From positions 1 to 64,000 of the forward strand of contig NZ_PYWA01000009.1 in assembly GCF_003056335.1 (NCBI RefSeq): 64,000 nucleotides of DNA, read 5' to 3'. Shown here one piece after another: positions 44,127 to 52,056 of the stretch. Numbering within the stretch: the stretch's first letter is position 1; each line of letters starts with the position of its first letter. The position numbers and the translations under genes are program-made. Under the pieces are notes generated by a model that had not been told where the DNA came from, made no database searches, and was given only the letters and a program-made list of their open reading frames with translations. Source of the stretch: Paracoccus indicus. GTDB lineage: Bacteria > Pseudomonadota > Alphaproteobacteria > Rhodobacterales > Rhodobacteraceae.

Positions 44127-44432
44127 GACTGGCAAGACCTGAAGCAAGACAAGATTGATACCCCGACCCTTTCCCCCTTTCCCTTGAAAATCAATGCCCG
44201 ACCGCGCCGCTATGCCCGTTTAAGCACAAAATCGCATGATATCCGGACAGTTGGCGCAGTACGGTTTATCATTTGTTATTCCGAAGCCGCGATCCCTCCG
44301 CGCAGGCATCCCAACCCCGTGCCATGACGGCGGCGGATCGCGCGGGCGGGGGCGTGACGCTTGCCCCACGGCTGCGTGATTGGTATCGCTGAAGCGACAG
44401 TGATCCAGACCGAACCAGAAGGCCCGAACCCC
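44127..44432. other. Divergent intergenic region
   Basis: Upstream of both the minus-strand kinase and the plus-strand lipoprotein. The middle (44220-44280) is AT-rich, suggesting promoters. I see no gene, terminator or clear operator. Confidence 0.5.
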
Positions 44433-45002
44433 ATGTTCCCCCAACTGCCCATCCGTCTTGCGCTTCTTGCGCTGATCAGCCTTCCCCTGACGGCCTGCGA
44501 CACGCAGACGATGACCGACCTGCGCCGCAACATCGGCCTCGACCAGCCCGAACCCGAGCCCGAGGAACCCGCCAAGCCGCGGGCGCCCGCCGTGTCGCCG
44601 CTGGTCCAGCCGATCGAGACCGGCACCCCCGGCACGCCCATCCCCACCGCCGAGCCGCTGACCTATCGCGCCACGAATTTCGTCGCCCGTGGAAACGAGC
44701 CCTTTTGGAACGTTGAGATCGCGGGCAATACCGCGACCTATCGAACGCCTGAAAACCAGTCGGGCCGCAGCATCCCGGTCAATCGTCTGGTCTTCGACCG
44801 GGGCGTGGAATACATCGGCGTGCTGAACGGTCGGCCCTTCGTGGTCAACATGACGGCGACCGAATGCCAGGATACCATGGCCGATCAGAAATTCCCGCTG
44901 ACGGCCCGCCTGACGGTCAGCGGCCAGACCCATATGGGCTGCGCATCGGTCGCCCAACCTGCCGCCGCAGCCGCGGCAGACGCCCCCGCAGCCGCGGGCT
45001 GA
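44433..45002 (+). CDS. Lipoprotein of the COG3650-like type
   Basis: This 189-residue precursor starts MFPQLPIRLALLALISLPLT and its lipobox is LTAC. A Pro/Glu-rich linker (PEPEPEEPAKPRAP) is followed by a small beta domain with ARGNEPFWNVEIAGNTATYR and NMTATECQDTMADQKFPLTA, a pattern I associate with COG3650-type envelope lipoproteins. An Ala-rich tail ends the protein. It probably faces the periplasm. The role is unknown. The YjbH gene starts 140 bases later on the same strand. Confidence 0.72.
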   Translation: MFPQLPIRLALLALISLPLTACDTQTMTDLRRNIGLDQPEPEPEEPAKPRAPAVSPLVQPIETGTPGTPIPTAEPLTYRATNFVARGNEPFWNVEIAGNTATYRTPENQSGRSIPVNRLVFDRGVEYIGVLNGRPFVVNMTATECQDTMADQKFPLTARLTVSGQTHMGCASVAQPAAAAAADAPAAAG

Positions 45003-45141
45003 ACCTGTCGCGGCGCGATCACGCAGCCATGCGTCGATGCGCGCCGCGACCGTTGCTGGGGGCCGGTCCCCCGACAGCATCTGCAATGCAACCCGCCCAT
45101 TTAACCTGCCGAAAGCCCCGCCCGCCGAAAGGATGACGCCG

Positions 45142-47349
45142 ATGCGCCGCTCGCGCCTGACCAGCCAGCTGATGGCCACCACCCTGCCCCTGGCCCTCGT
45201 GGTCGGTGCAGGCTATGCCATCGCCGATCCGATGCTGGCCCGAAACATGTCCACCTATGGCATGCCGGGCGGGATCGACACCCCCACCGCCGAGACCCTG
45301 CCCGAGGGCACCCTGGGGGCCACCATCTCGAAATCGGACTATGCGCTGCGCACCAACGTCGTCTTCCAGGCGCTGCCGCAGCTGACCGCCGCTCTGCGTT
45401 ACAGCCGCGTGGAAGGCATCAGCGATTTTCGCGATGACGGCTTCATCTATGACCGGTCGTTCGACCTGCGTTACCAGGTGGTCGAACAGGACGGCTGGCG
45501 GCCTGCCGTTGCCGTGGGCGTGCAGGATTTCTTGGGCACCGGCGTCTATTCGGGCGAATATATTGTCGCCACCCGCGACATCACCCCCCGCATCCGCGCC
45601 AGCGCGGGCCTTGGCTGGGGGACGCTGGCGGGCAAGCCGCGCGTCATCGATGCCACCGACGAAGGGGGCACGGCCAATGTCGAAAACTGGTTCAGCGGCG
45701 GGGCCAAGCCTTTCGCCTCGGTCAGCATGCAGGTCAACGACAAGCTGAGCGTGACGGCGGAGTATTCCAACGATGTCTATCGCAGCAGTTATCGCCTGCG
45801 GAACGGCAACCTGAACACCTTCCAGCAGGGCGACAAGGAACCGGGCAACCTGAACTTCGGCGCCAACTACAAGTTCGGTCGCAACTATGAGGTCGGCGCC
45901 TATGTCATCGGCGGCGAGACCGTGGGCGCGCAGTTCACCGTCGCGCTGAACCCCCGCGAATCTGTCTATCCCTCGGGGCTGGAAAAGGCCCCGGCACCAG
46001 TCCGTCCGCGCCCTGCCCGCGATGCCGATCCCGAAGGCTGGTCCGGCCAATGGGCGCAGGACCCGACCGCCCAACCCGCCATCCAGAAGGCGTTGTCGGA
46101 CGCGCTGGCAGGCGAAGGCCAGCTGCTGGAAAGCATGGCCCTGTCGCCCAATCGCGCCGAGGTTCGCATCCGCAACCAGCGTTACATCCAGCAGGCACAG
46201 GCCATCGGCCGCACCGCGCGCCTGATGACGCGGGCGCTGCCGCCCTCGGTGGAAACCTTCGTCATTACCTCCTCGGCCGATGGGGTGCCGGCGTCATCCG
46301 TCACGCTGCGCCGGTCGGACGTGGAACGGTTGGAAAACACCGAGGCCGGCAAGATCGCCGCCGCCAGCGCGCTGTCCGACGCGCCGCTGCGCCGGGGCGA
46401 TCTGACCATGACCGAGGATCTGTTCCCGCGATTCCGCTGGCGCGTTGGACCCTATCTGGACCTTGGCCTCTTCGACCCCGAAGAACCGCTGCGCTATGAG
46501 GTCGGCGCCGAGGCCCGCGCAAGTTACGAGATCACCCCCGGGCTGGTCCTGACGGGCGCGATCAAGCAGCGCGCCTTCGGTGACAAGGAACAGCGCGGCC
46601 CGGGCATCCCCGCATCCGAAAATGGCGGCGTGCGTGGCGATCACTATACCGCCGAGGAATATCTGGCCGATCCCAGCCTGGAGACCACGCCCGAAGGCGT
46701 GCCGCGCGTGCGGTCGGACACGCGGATGTATTCGGGAAACACCAGCCCGGTCATCCCCGAACTGACGCTGGCCTGGTTCGCCCGGCCCACCGAACAGGTG
46801 TACAGCCGCGTGACCGTCGGCCTGCTGGAACAGGCCTATGGCGGTGTTTCGGCCGAGGTACTGTGGAAGCCCGCCAATTCGCCCCTGGCCTTCGGAGCCG
46901 AGGTGAACCGCGTCCGCAAGCGCGACTTCGACGGGCTGTTCGACTTCCGAGATTACGAGGTCACCACCGGCCATGTCTCGGCCTATTACGAATTCAGCCA
47001 AGGCTTCACGGCGCAGCTGGATGTCGGCCAGTATCTGGCGGGCGACAAGGGCGCGACCGTCACCCTGACCCGCGAATTCGAGAACGGCTGGCGCGTCGGC
47101 GCCTTCGCCACCAAGACCGACCTCAGTGCCGAGGAATTCGGCGAGGGCAGCTTCGACAAGGGCATCACCCTGTCGATCCCGATCAGCTGGGCCACCGGCA
47201 CGCCGACCCGCGACCGCGCCAGCACCACGATCCGGTCGCTGTCGCGCGATGGCGGCGCCAGGTTGGAGGTCAACGACCGTCTGTACGACAAGGTCCGCGA
47301 CAGCCAGACCGTCAAACTCTATCAAGGCTGGGGGAGCTTCTGGCGATGA
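45142..47349 (+). CDS. yjbH: YjbH-family outer-membrane exopolysaccharide protein
   Basis: This 735-residue protein has a signal peptide (MRRSRLTSQLMATTLPLALV to GYAIA). It is rich in alternating beta strands, and LPEGTLGATISKSDYALRTN and SQGFTAQLDVGQYLAGDKGA are recognisable YjbH stretches. YjbH-type proteins are predicted outer-membrane barrels tied to export of extracellular polysaccharide. AAAGGA eight bases before ATG 45142 favours it over 45133. The next gene, a YjbF-like lipoprotein, overlaps by four bases. The E. coli partners YjbE and YjbG are not seen. Confidence 0.85.
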   Translation: MRRSRLTSQLMATTLPLALVVGAGYAIADPMLARNMSTYGMPGGIDTPTAETLPEGTLGATISKSDYALRTNVVFQALPQLTAALRYSRVEGISDFRDDGFIYDRSFDLRYQVVEQDGWRPAVAVGVQDFLGTGVYSGEYIVATRDITPRIRASAGLGWGTLAGKPRVIDATDEGGTANVENWFSGGAKPFASVSMQVNDKLSVTAEYSNDVYRSSYRLRNGNLNTFQQGDKEPGNLNFGANYKFGRNYEVGAYVIGGETVGAQFTVALNPRESVYPSGLEKAPAPVRPRPARDADPEGWSGQWAQDPTAQPAIQKALSDALAGEGQLLESMALSPNRAEVRIRNQRYIQQAQAIGRTARLMTRALPPSVETFVITSSADGVPASSVTLRRSDVERLENTEAGKIAAASALSDAPLRRGDLTMTEDLFPRFRWRVGPYLDLGLFDPEEPLRYEVGAEARASYEITPGLVLTGAIKQRAFGDKEQRGPGIPASENGGVRGDHYTAEEYLADPSLETTPEGVPRVRSDTRMYSGNTSPVIPELTLAWFARPTEQVYSRVTVGLLEQAYGGVSAEVLWKPANSPLAFGAEVNRVRKRDFDGLFDFRDYEVTTGHVSAYYEFSQGFTAQLDVGQYLAGDKGATVTLTREFENGWRVGAFATKTDLSAEEFGEGSFDKGITLSIPISWATGTPTRDRASTTIRSLSRDGGARLEVNDRLYDKVRDSQTVKLYQGWGSFWR

Positions 47350-48002
47350 ACAAGGCACATGGCGCGATGGCGCTGACCCTGCTGGCCGCGCTGGCCGCCT
47401 GCAGCAACCAGGGACCGGACGAGGGCGGGTCGACCCCGGCCTCGGTTCTGGCGCGCACGGTGCAACAGGCCGTCAGCGCCCGCACCGCCGATCCGGCCCC
47501 GGCAGCGGCCCCGAAATCCGCGCAGGAACGCGTGGCCGAGGCGCTGCGCGTCAATCCCGGCCCGCTGATCCAGGTGGGCTTCGAAGGGCTGGGCCGCACG
47601 CAGATCATGGCCATGACCGGCCAGAACGGCGCGATGCGGACCTATATGACCCCCGCCGAGGAGGCCGTGATTCTGCGCGACGGCATGCTGGTCGGCACCA
47701 AGGGGCTGGGTCGCGATCTGGCCGTGGCCGAACCGGGAACCGAGGCACTGATCCGCGCGGGCCAGTCGGGGCGCGGCACGCGCATCATGCGCTATCTGGG
47801 CGGTGACGGGCTGGAACGCCCACTGCAGTTCGACTGCACCACCGGCCCCGGCCCGAACCCCGGCGTCGTCGTCGAGGATTGCGCGGGTCACGGCGTGACC
47901 TTCCAGAACAGCTATATGGTGCAAGGCGGGCAGATCCCCGTGTCGCGCCAATGGGTGGGACCGGGCCTGGGATACATCACCGTGCAGACCCTGCGCCCCT
48001 GA
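47346..48002 (+). CDS. yjbF: YjbF-family lipoprotein
   Basis: This 218-residue precursor has lipobox LAAC at about 16-19 (MNKAHGAMALTLLAALAACS). The mature part contains VGFEGLGRTQIMAMTGQNGA, and AEEAVILRDGMLVGTKGLGR, a typical YjbF/GfcC-like segment. Two or three cysteines near the end (FDCTTGPG, VEDCAGHG) may form a disulfide. It is translated from an ATGA overlapping the yjbH stop. The pair probably forms part of an exopolysaccharide export or modification apparatus in the outer membrane. Confidence 0.8.
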   Translation: MNKAHGAMALTLLAALAACSNQGPDEGGSTPASVLARTVQQAVSARTADPAPAAAPKSAQERVAEALRVNPGPLIQVGFEGLGRTQIMAMTGQNGAMRTYMTPAEEAVILRDGMLVGTKGLGRDLAVAEPGTEALIRAGQSGRGTRIMRYLGGDGLERPLQFDCTTGPGPNPGVVVEDCAGHGVTFQNSYMVQGGQIPVSRQWVGPGLGYITVQTLRP

Positions 48003-48019
48003 GCCTGTGCCGAAACGCG

Positions 48020-48048
48020 AAAAGCCGGCCCTGTGGGGCCGGCTTTTT
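48020..48048 (+). terminator. Intrinsic terminator after yjbHF
   Basis: AAAGCCGGCCC, TGT, GGGGCCGGCTTTTT is a long GC stem with a T-run 18 bases after the yjbF stop. Confidence 0.9.
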
Positions 48049-48087
48049 CATGTCATGCGCCCCGCCTGGCAGGCAATTAGGCAAAAG

Positions 48088-48117
48088 AAAAAGGGCTGAC
48101 CAATGGCCAGCCCTTTT
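48088..48117 (-). terminator. Intrinsic terminator of the small membrane protein gene
   Basis: On the minus strand AAAAGGGCTGGCC, ATT, GGTCAGCCCTTTTT forms a stem followed by a T-run, 31 bases after the stop at 48148. It lies back to back with the yjbF terminator. Confidence 0.85.
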
Positions 48118-48147
48118 GGAAACGGATCAGGAAGATCCGCTTCGAGA

Positions 48148-48351
48148 TCAGCTGTCGTCGTCGTCCGAAGCGACTGCAGCGATGACGCCCAGCAGCAGCA
48201 GGGCGGGGACAACCAGACCGGCGTTCGAGGAAGCGGCTTGCTCCTCGACGACGACGGGCTCAACTTCGACGACGGGTGCGACGTAGCCACCGGCCAGAGC
48301 CGAGGTTGCGGTCAGGCCGAGGGCGGCAGCGAAAGTAGCGAATTTGGTCAT
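48148..48351 (-). CDS. Small exported or membrane protein with acidic C-terminus
   Basis: This 67-residue protein has a signal peptide MTKFATFAAALGLTATSALA (cleavage after ALA), a short Val/Pro/Glu linker (VEVEPVVVEEQAAS), a hydrophobic helix GLVVPALLLLGVIAAVA and the tail SDDDDS. I know similar tiny proteins in Rhodobacteraceae that are usually left hypothetical. GGAG seven bases ahead supports ATG 48351. It is monocistronic, with its own terminator. The function is unknown. Confidence 0.75.
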   Translation of the reverse strand: MTKFATFAAALGLTATSALAGGYVAPVVEVEPVVVEEQAASSNAGLVVPALLLLGVIAAVASDDDDS

Positions 48352-48550
48352 GATCATGCTCCGTTTCGATTGAAGGCTGCCGTTTCCGGCAACATCGCTG
48401 CGACAGTTACACAAACCCCGTCACTTGAAAAGCTGGATTGAAATGAATCAATCGTGGGGCTGCATGCACTGTTGCATATTGGCCAACCCCCTTTTCGGCC
48501 TATCGTTCCCGGCATTCGCAAACGCCGGAAATTACTGTGACATATCGGCA

Positions 48551-49333
48551 CTAGGCGCGGCGAAGCGCCTGCGACAGCAGGAAAAATATCGCCGCCGATG
48601 CAACGATCGAGGGACCTGCGGGCGTGTCCAGATGCAGACTGGAGAACAACCCTGCGATGACCGAGGCGGCGGCAATCAGCGCAGCGACGGCGGCCATCCG
48701 CTCGGGGGATCGCGCCCATCCGCGGGCCGCCGCCGCCGGGACGATCAGCATGGCGGAAATCAGCAGCGAACCGACCACTCGAATCGCCAGGGCGACCACG
48801 ATGGCCAGGGCCAGCGACAGGACCAGACGCTCGGTCCGCGGGTCGATGCCCGCGGCCATCGCCAGTTCCTCGTTCAGGCTGCTGGTCACAAGCCTTTGCC
48901 AACGCAGGATCAAAAGCGCCAGAACCAGCGCGGCGCCCGTCCAGATCAGCGCCAGGTCCAGCCGACCGACCGCCAGGATGTCGCCGAACAGATAGCCGCT
49001 GAGGTCGGACCGCGCGCTTGGCACGAAGCTGATGGCGACCAGCCCGAAGGCCAGCGCCGAATGCGACAGCACCCCCAGCATCGTGTCCATCGCCTGCCCC
49101 CGCGCCACCAGCGCCGAGACCAGGCAGGCCATGGCCGTCGCGACCGCCAGCGTGCCCGCATAGATCGAGATGTCGAAGGCCAGTGCCATCGCCACGCCCA
49201 GGATCGCCGCATGGGCGGTCGAATCACCGAAGTAGGCCATGCGGCGCCAGACCACGAAACTGCCCAAAGGTCCGGCAACCAGCGCCAGCCCCAATCCGGC
49301 CAGCACCGCGCGGAAGAAAAAATCGTCAAGCAT
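48551..49333 (-). CDS. znuB: Zinc ABC transporter permease ZnuB
   Basis: This 260-residue inner-membrane permease of the ABC-3 (metal) family has about eight helices. MAYFGDSTAHAAILGVAMAL is the family's conserved helix and loop, with GYLFGDILAVGRLDLALIW and GSLLISAMLIVPAAAARGWA further on. It moves Zn2+ released by ZnuA. The gene follows znuC by 17 bases and is last in the zur-znuC-znuB operon. Confidence 0.94.
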   Translation of the reverse strand: MLDDFFFRAVLAGLGLALVAGPLGSFVVWRRMAYFGDSTAHAAILGVAMALAFDISIYAGTLAVATAMACLVSALVARGQAMDTMLGVLSHSALAFGLVAISFVPSARSDLSGYLFGDILAVGRLDLALIWTGAALVLALLILRWQRLVTSSLNEELAMAAGIDPRTERLVLSLALAIVVALAIRVVGSLLISAMLIVPAAAARGWARSPERMAAVAALIAAASVIAGLFSSLHLDTPAGPSIVASAAIFFLLSQALRRA

Positions 49334-49350
49334 CTTGGTCTTTCGTCAGG

Positions 49351-50112
49351 CTAATGCGGCAGGGCCGATGGCGCATGGCCATGGTCGTGATCGCAGTCAT
49401 GGTCGTGGTCGTGATCATGGTGATGCTGGTAAAGGGCCAGCATGCCCTGCGCCTCGGCGCCAAACAGGGCGCGGTATTCCGGCGCACCGCTGACATGCTG
49501 GGGCGTGCCCTCGCAGCAGATATGGCCGTTCAGGCAGACCACCCGGTCCGAGGATCGCATCACCACCAGCAGGTCGTGGCTGACCATCAGAACGGCGGCG
49601 CCGGTCTCGCGACGCACATCCTCGATCAGCTGATAGAAGGCGACGATGCCGGGTTGGTCCAGCCCCTGCGTCGGTTCGTCCAGCACCAGCAGATGCGGCG
49701 CACGCAGCAGCGCGCGGGCCAGCAGCACCCGCTGGAACTGCCCGCCCGACAATTGGGTCAGCTGACGGGCGCCAAGTCCGGGAACGCCCGTGCGCTCCAG
49801 CGCGGCAGAGGCCTCGGCGTCCGTCACCCGGGTCGGCAGCGACAGAAAGCGCCGAACGGTCATGGGGATCGCGGTGTCCAGCTGCACGCGCTGCGGAACA
49901 TAGCCGATGCGCAGCCCCTGCTGCCGCGTCACGCTGCCCTCGGCCAGACCCATCTGTCCCAGCAGCGCCCGGATCAGCGACGACTTGCCCGACCCGTTGG
50001 GGCCGACCACGGTCACGATCTCTCCGGCGGCGATGCGAAAGTCTATGCCTGACAAGACCGCCTCTTGCGTGCCGGGGCGGTGGATGGTCATGCCGTCGGC
50101 GCGGATCAGCAC
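49351..50112 (-). CDS. znuC: Zinc ABC transporter ATPase ZnuC with His-rich tail
   Basis: This 253-residue ATPase has Walker A GPNGSGKSS, Q-loop YVPQ, signature LSGGQFQR, Walker B LLVLDEPTQGLD and H-loop MVSHD. The C-terminus is a run of His and Asp (HHHDHDHDHDCDHDHGH), which should bind zinc in the cytoplasm. I chose GTG 50112, which overlaps the zur stop (GTGCTGA) and gives the usual LIRADGMTI start; ATG 50091 is possible. It powers ZnuB/ZnuA uptake. Confidence 0.92.
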   Translation of the reverse strand: MLIRADGMTIHRPGTQEAVLSGIDFRIAAGEIVTVVGPNGSGKSSLIRALLGQMGLAEGSVTRQQGLRIGYVPQRVQLDTAIPMTVRRFLSLPTRVTDAEASAALERTGVPGLGARQLTQLSGGQFQRVLLARALLRAPHLLVLDEPTQGLDQPGIVAFYQLIEDVRRETGAAVLMVSHDLLVVMRSSDRVVCLNGHICCEGTPQHVSGAPEYRALFGAEAQGMLALYQHHHDHDHDHDCDHDHGHAPSALPH

Positions 50113-50609
50113 GGGGCCTGACCCTCGGTTTCGGCGCAGGCGGCACAAAGGCCCAAGGCCTCGACGGTGGCACGTTCCACATGGAAGCCACCCTCACGCG
50201 CGACGGCGGAAAGGGCGTCGCGAATGGGGGTGAACGGCGCCTCGGCGACCTTGTCGCAGCTGCGGCAGATCAGGAAGACCGGATGGTGATCGTCCCCTGG
50301 ATGCAGACAGGCGGCAAAGGCGTTCAGCCGCTGCAAGCGATGCGCCAGCCCGTGCTGGACCAGAAACTCCAGCGCGCGATAGGCGACGGGGGGCTGGCGA
50401 CCGAAGCCTTCGGCGGCAAGGCGGTCCAGCACCTCGTAGGCGCCCATGGCGCGGTGGCTTTCCAGCAGGATTTCCAGCGTCCGCCGGCGAACGGGGGTCA
50501 GCCGTGCGCCTTGATCCTTCAGGCGGACGGCGGCCTCGTCCAAGGCGCGATGGACGCATTGCTGGTGATCGTGCGGCGCGAAGGCGGCGGCGATTGCATC
50601 ATCGGTCAC
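50106..50609 (-). CDS. zur: Zinc uptake regulator Zur (Fur family)
   Basis: This is a 167-residue repressor. A winged helix (LTPVRRRTLEILLESHRAMG, PPVAYRALEFLVQHGLAHRL) precedes a dimerisation domain. Zinc ligands include HPGDDHHPVFLICRSCDK (CxxC) and a second pair in LCAACAE. It represses znuA and its own operon when zinc is sufficient. The start is GTG 50609. It is divergent from znuA, with two palindromic candidate operators in between. Confidence 0.93.
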   Translation of the reverse strand: MTDDAIAAAFAPHDHQQCVHRALDEAAVRLKDQGARLTPVRRRTLEILLESHRAMGAYEVLDRLAAEGFGRQPPVAYRALEFLVQHGLAHRLQRLNAFAACLHPGDDHHPVFLICRSCDKVAEAPFTPIRDALSAVAREGGFHVERATVEALGLCAACAETEGQAPC

Positions 50610-50636
50610 GGGGTGATCTGCCTTTCAGGCGGCGTC

Positions 50637-50649
50637 GTTACTATATTAC
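50637..50649. promoter_or_regulatory. Candidate Zur operator 1
   Basis: GTTACTATATTAC, a partly palindromic AT-rich site in the 111-base zur/znuA divergent gap. It shares the GTTAC...TAC arms with operator 2. Confidence 0.45.
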
Positions 50650-50663
50650 ATTTCGGTTGACTC

Positions 50664-50676
50664 GTTACTCTGTAAC
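50664..50676. promoter_or_regulatory. Candidate Zur operator 2
   Basis: GTTACTCTGTAAC is a perfect 5-3-5 palindrome in the divergent zur/znuA promoter region, placed to control both directions. Confidence 0.55.
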
Positions 50677-50720
50677 ACACAGAACCCGCCCATCGCAACA
50701 AACCCCGATCGGAGATGTCG

Positions 50721-51704
50721 ATGCCCCGCCTTCCCATCCTTGCCGCCGCCCTGACGATGACCGCCCTGCCCGCCCTGGCAGCCCCGAAGGTCGTCACCGA
50801 CATGTCCCCCACTGGCGCCCTGGTCCAAGAGGTGATGGGCGATCTGGGCGAGGTTCACGTCCTGTTGCCCCGTGCCGCCAGCGCGCACCAATACACGATG
50901 CGCCCGTCGGATGCCCGCGCCCTTCAGAGGGCCGACCTGCTGGTCTGGATGGGCCCCGAGCTGACGCCTTGGCTGGACAAATCGGCGGCGAACCTTGCCG
51001 ATCAGACGCAACAGCTGCGTCTGCTGCGCGTCGAGGGCACGATCCTGCAGGATTACGCCCAGGACGAGGATGATCACGCCGGACATGACGACCATGGTGC
51101 GCATGACGACCATGACGACCACGAACACGAAGCCCACGACCATGACCATGACCATGACCATGACCATGACCATGAGGGCCATGATCACCACGGCGTCGAC
51201 CCCCATGCATGGCTGAACCCGCAGAACGCTGCACCTTGGCTTCAGGGCATTGCCGCAGCCTTGGCCGAACAGGACCCGGACAACGCCTCGACCTATCAGG
51301 CCAACGCCGATGCCGCCGCCAAGCGGATCGCCGAACTGGACGCCACGCTGTTCGATCAGCTTGCACCTTGGTCCGATGCCAGCTTCGTGGTCTTTCACGA
51401 TGCCTATTCCTATTTCACCAAGCATTTCGGGCTGAAGTCGGCGGTGGCGCTGTCGCTTGGCGATGCGACGACGCCATCGGCGGCCCGTGTGCAGATGGTG
51501 CGCGATCAGGTCGTGGAGTCGGGTGCGGTCTGCGCCTTTCCGGAATACGCCCATGACCCGGCCCTGCTGACGACGGTCGTCGAGGGCACCAGCACCCGCA
51601 TCGGTGGCGAACTGAGCCCCGAGGGCGCCGACGACGACGCCACGCGATACGACGATATCTTGACGGGTCTTGCCGATACTTTGGTCGAGTGCTTCGAAGG
51701 CTGA
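50721..51704 (+). CDS. znuA: Zinc ABC transporter periplasmic binding protein ZnuA
   Basis: This is a 327-residue precursor. The signal peptide MPRLPILAAALTMTALPALA is followed by the cluster A-I fold with zinc ligands in SAHQYTMRPSD, DPHAWLNPQN and VFHDAYSYFT. A long His/Asp-rich loop (about residues 115-160) lies between them, as in other ZnuA proteins, and probably collects zinc. GGAG six bases before ATG 50721 decides the start over ATG 50715. It is divergent from zur. Confidence 0.95.
   Translation: MPRLPILAAALTMTALPALAAPKVVTDMSPTGALVQEVMGDLGEVHVLLPRAASAHQYTMRPSDARALQRADLLVWMGPELTPWLDKSAANLADQTQQLRLLRVEGTILQDYAQDEDDHAGHDDHGAHDDHDDHEHEAHDHDHDHDHDHDHEGHDHHGVDPHAWLNPQNAAPWLQGIAAALAEQDPDNASTYQANADAAAKRIAELDATLFDQLAPWSDASFVVFHDAYSYFTKHFGLKSAVALSLGDATTPSAARVQMVRDQVVESGAVCAFPEYAHDPALLTTVVEGTSTRIGGELSPEGADDDATRYDDILTGLADTLVECFEG
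51141..51176 (+). repeat. Hexanucleotide tandem array in znuA
   Basis: Six consecutive units of CATGAC (the last CATGAG) encode the HD repeats of the ZnuA metal loop. In-frame hexamers can expand or contract without breaking the gene. Confidence 0.85.
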
Positions 51705-51780
51705 AGGCATAGCGAAGGCAGAAGATTCAATGGATTACGGCGAACCTCTGCCTTTTCGAAAGAAACCCGACCAAAACACT

Positions 51781-51786
51781 TTGACA
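51781..51786 (+). promoter_or_regulatory. Possible -35 element of hemP
   Basis: TTGACA lies about 58 bases before the hemP ATG in the 139-base gap after znuA. No clear -10 box was identified, so this is tentative. Confidence 0.3.
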
Positions 51787-51843
51787 TTCCTGAACGAATT
51801 TGTCAGCTTTAGGCCATACACGCGCCACACCAAGAGGCTGATC

Positions 51844-52023
51844 ATGACCGCAACCCGCCCTGCAGACTTCTCCCGCCCCGGTTCGACCTCGGTTTTCTCG
51901 CATCTGCCGCTGCATGATGCCGAACAGCTGACGCAGGGCGGCAATCAGGCCCTGATCACGCTGGACGATCAGGTCTATCAGCTGCGCATCACCCGGGCAG
52001 GCAAACTGATCCTGACGAAATGA
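51844..52023 (+). CDS. hemP: Hemin uptake protein HemP
   Basis: This 59-residue protein has the C-terminal HemP signature QALITLDDQVYQLRITRAGK followed by LILTK. HemP proteins are small cytoplasmic factors needed for heme/iron uptake gene expression in several proteobacteria. GAGG precedes the ATG. It is a single gene with its own promoter region and terminator, downstream of znuA and convergent with rluB. No hemin receptor or hmu operon is adjacent. Confidence 0.88.
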   Translation: MTATRPADFSRPGSTSVFSHLPLHDAEQLTQGGNQALITLDDQVYQLRITRAGKLILTK

Positions 52024-52024
52024 C

Positions 52025-52054
52025 AAAAGCCGGGCCATATGGCCCGGCTTTTTT
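52025..52054. terminator. Bidirectional intrinsic terminator between hemP and rluB
   Basis: AAAAGCCGGGCC, ATAT, GGCCCGGCTTTTTT sits right after the hemP stop and three bases below the rluB stop, with A- and T-runs on both flanks, so it can serve both convergent genes. Confidence 0.9.
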
Positions 52055-52056
52055 AT

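Noticed and set aside
51141..51176. CATGAC repeats as a phase-variation switch
   Set aside because: The unit is six bases, so length change would not shift the frame; it only alters the number of HD pairs in the ZnuA loop.
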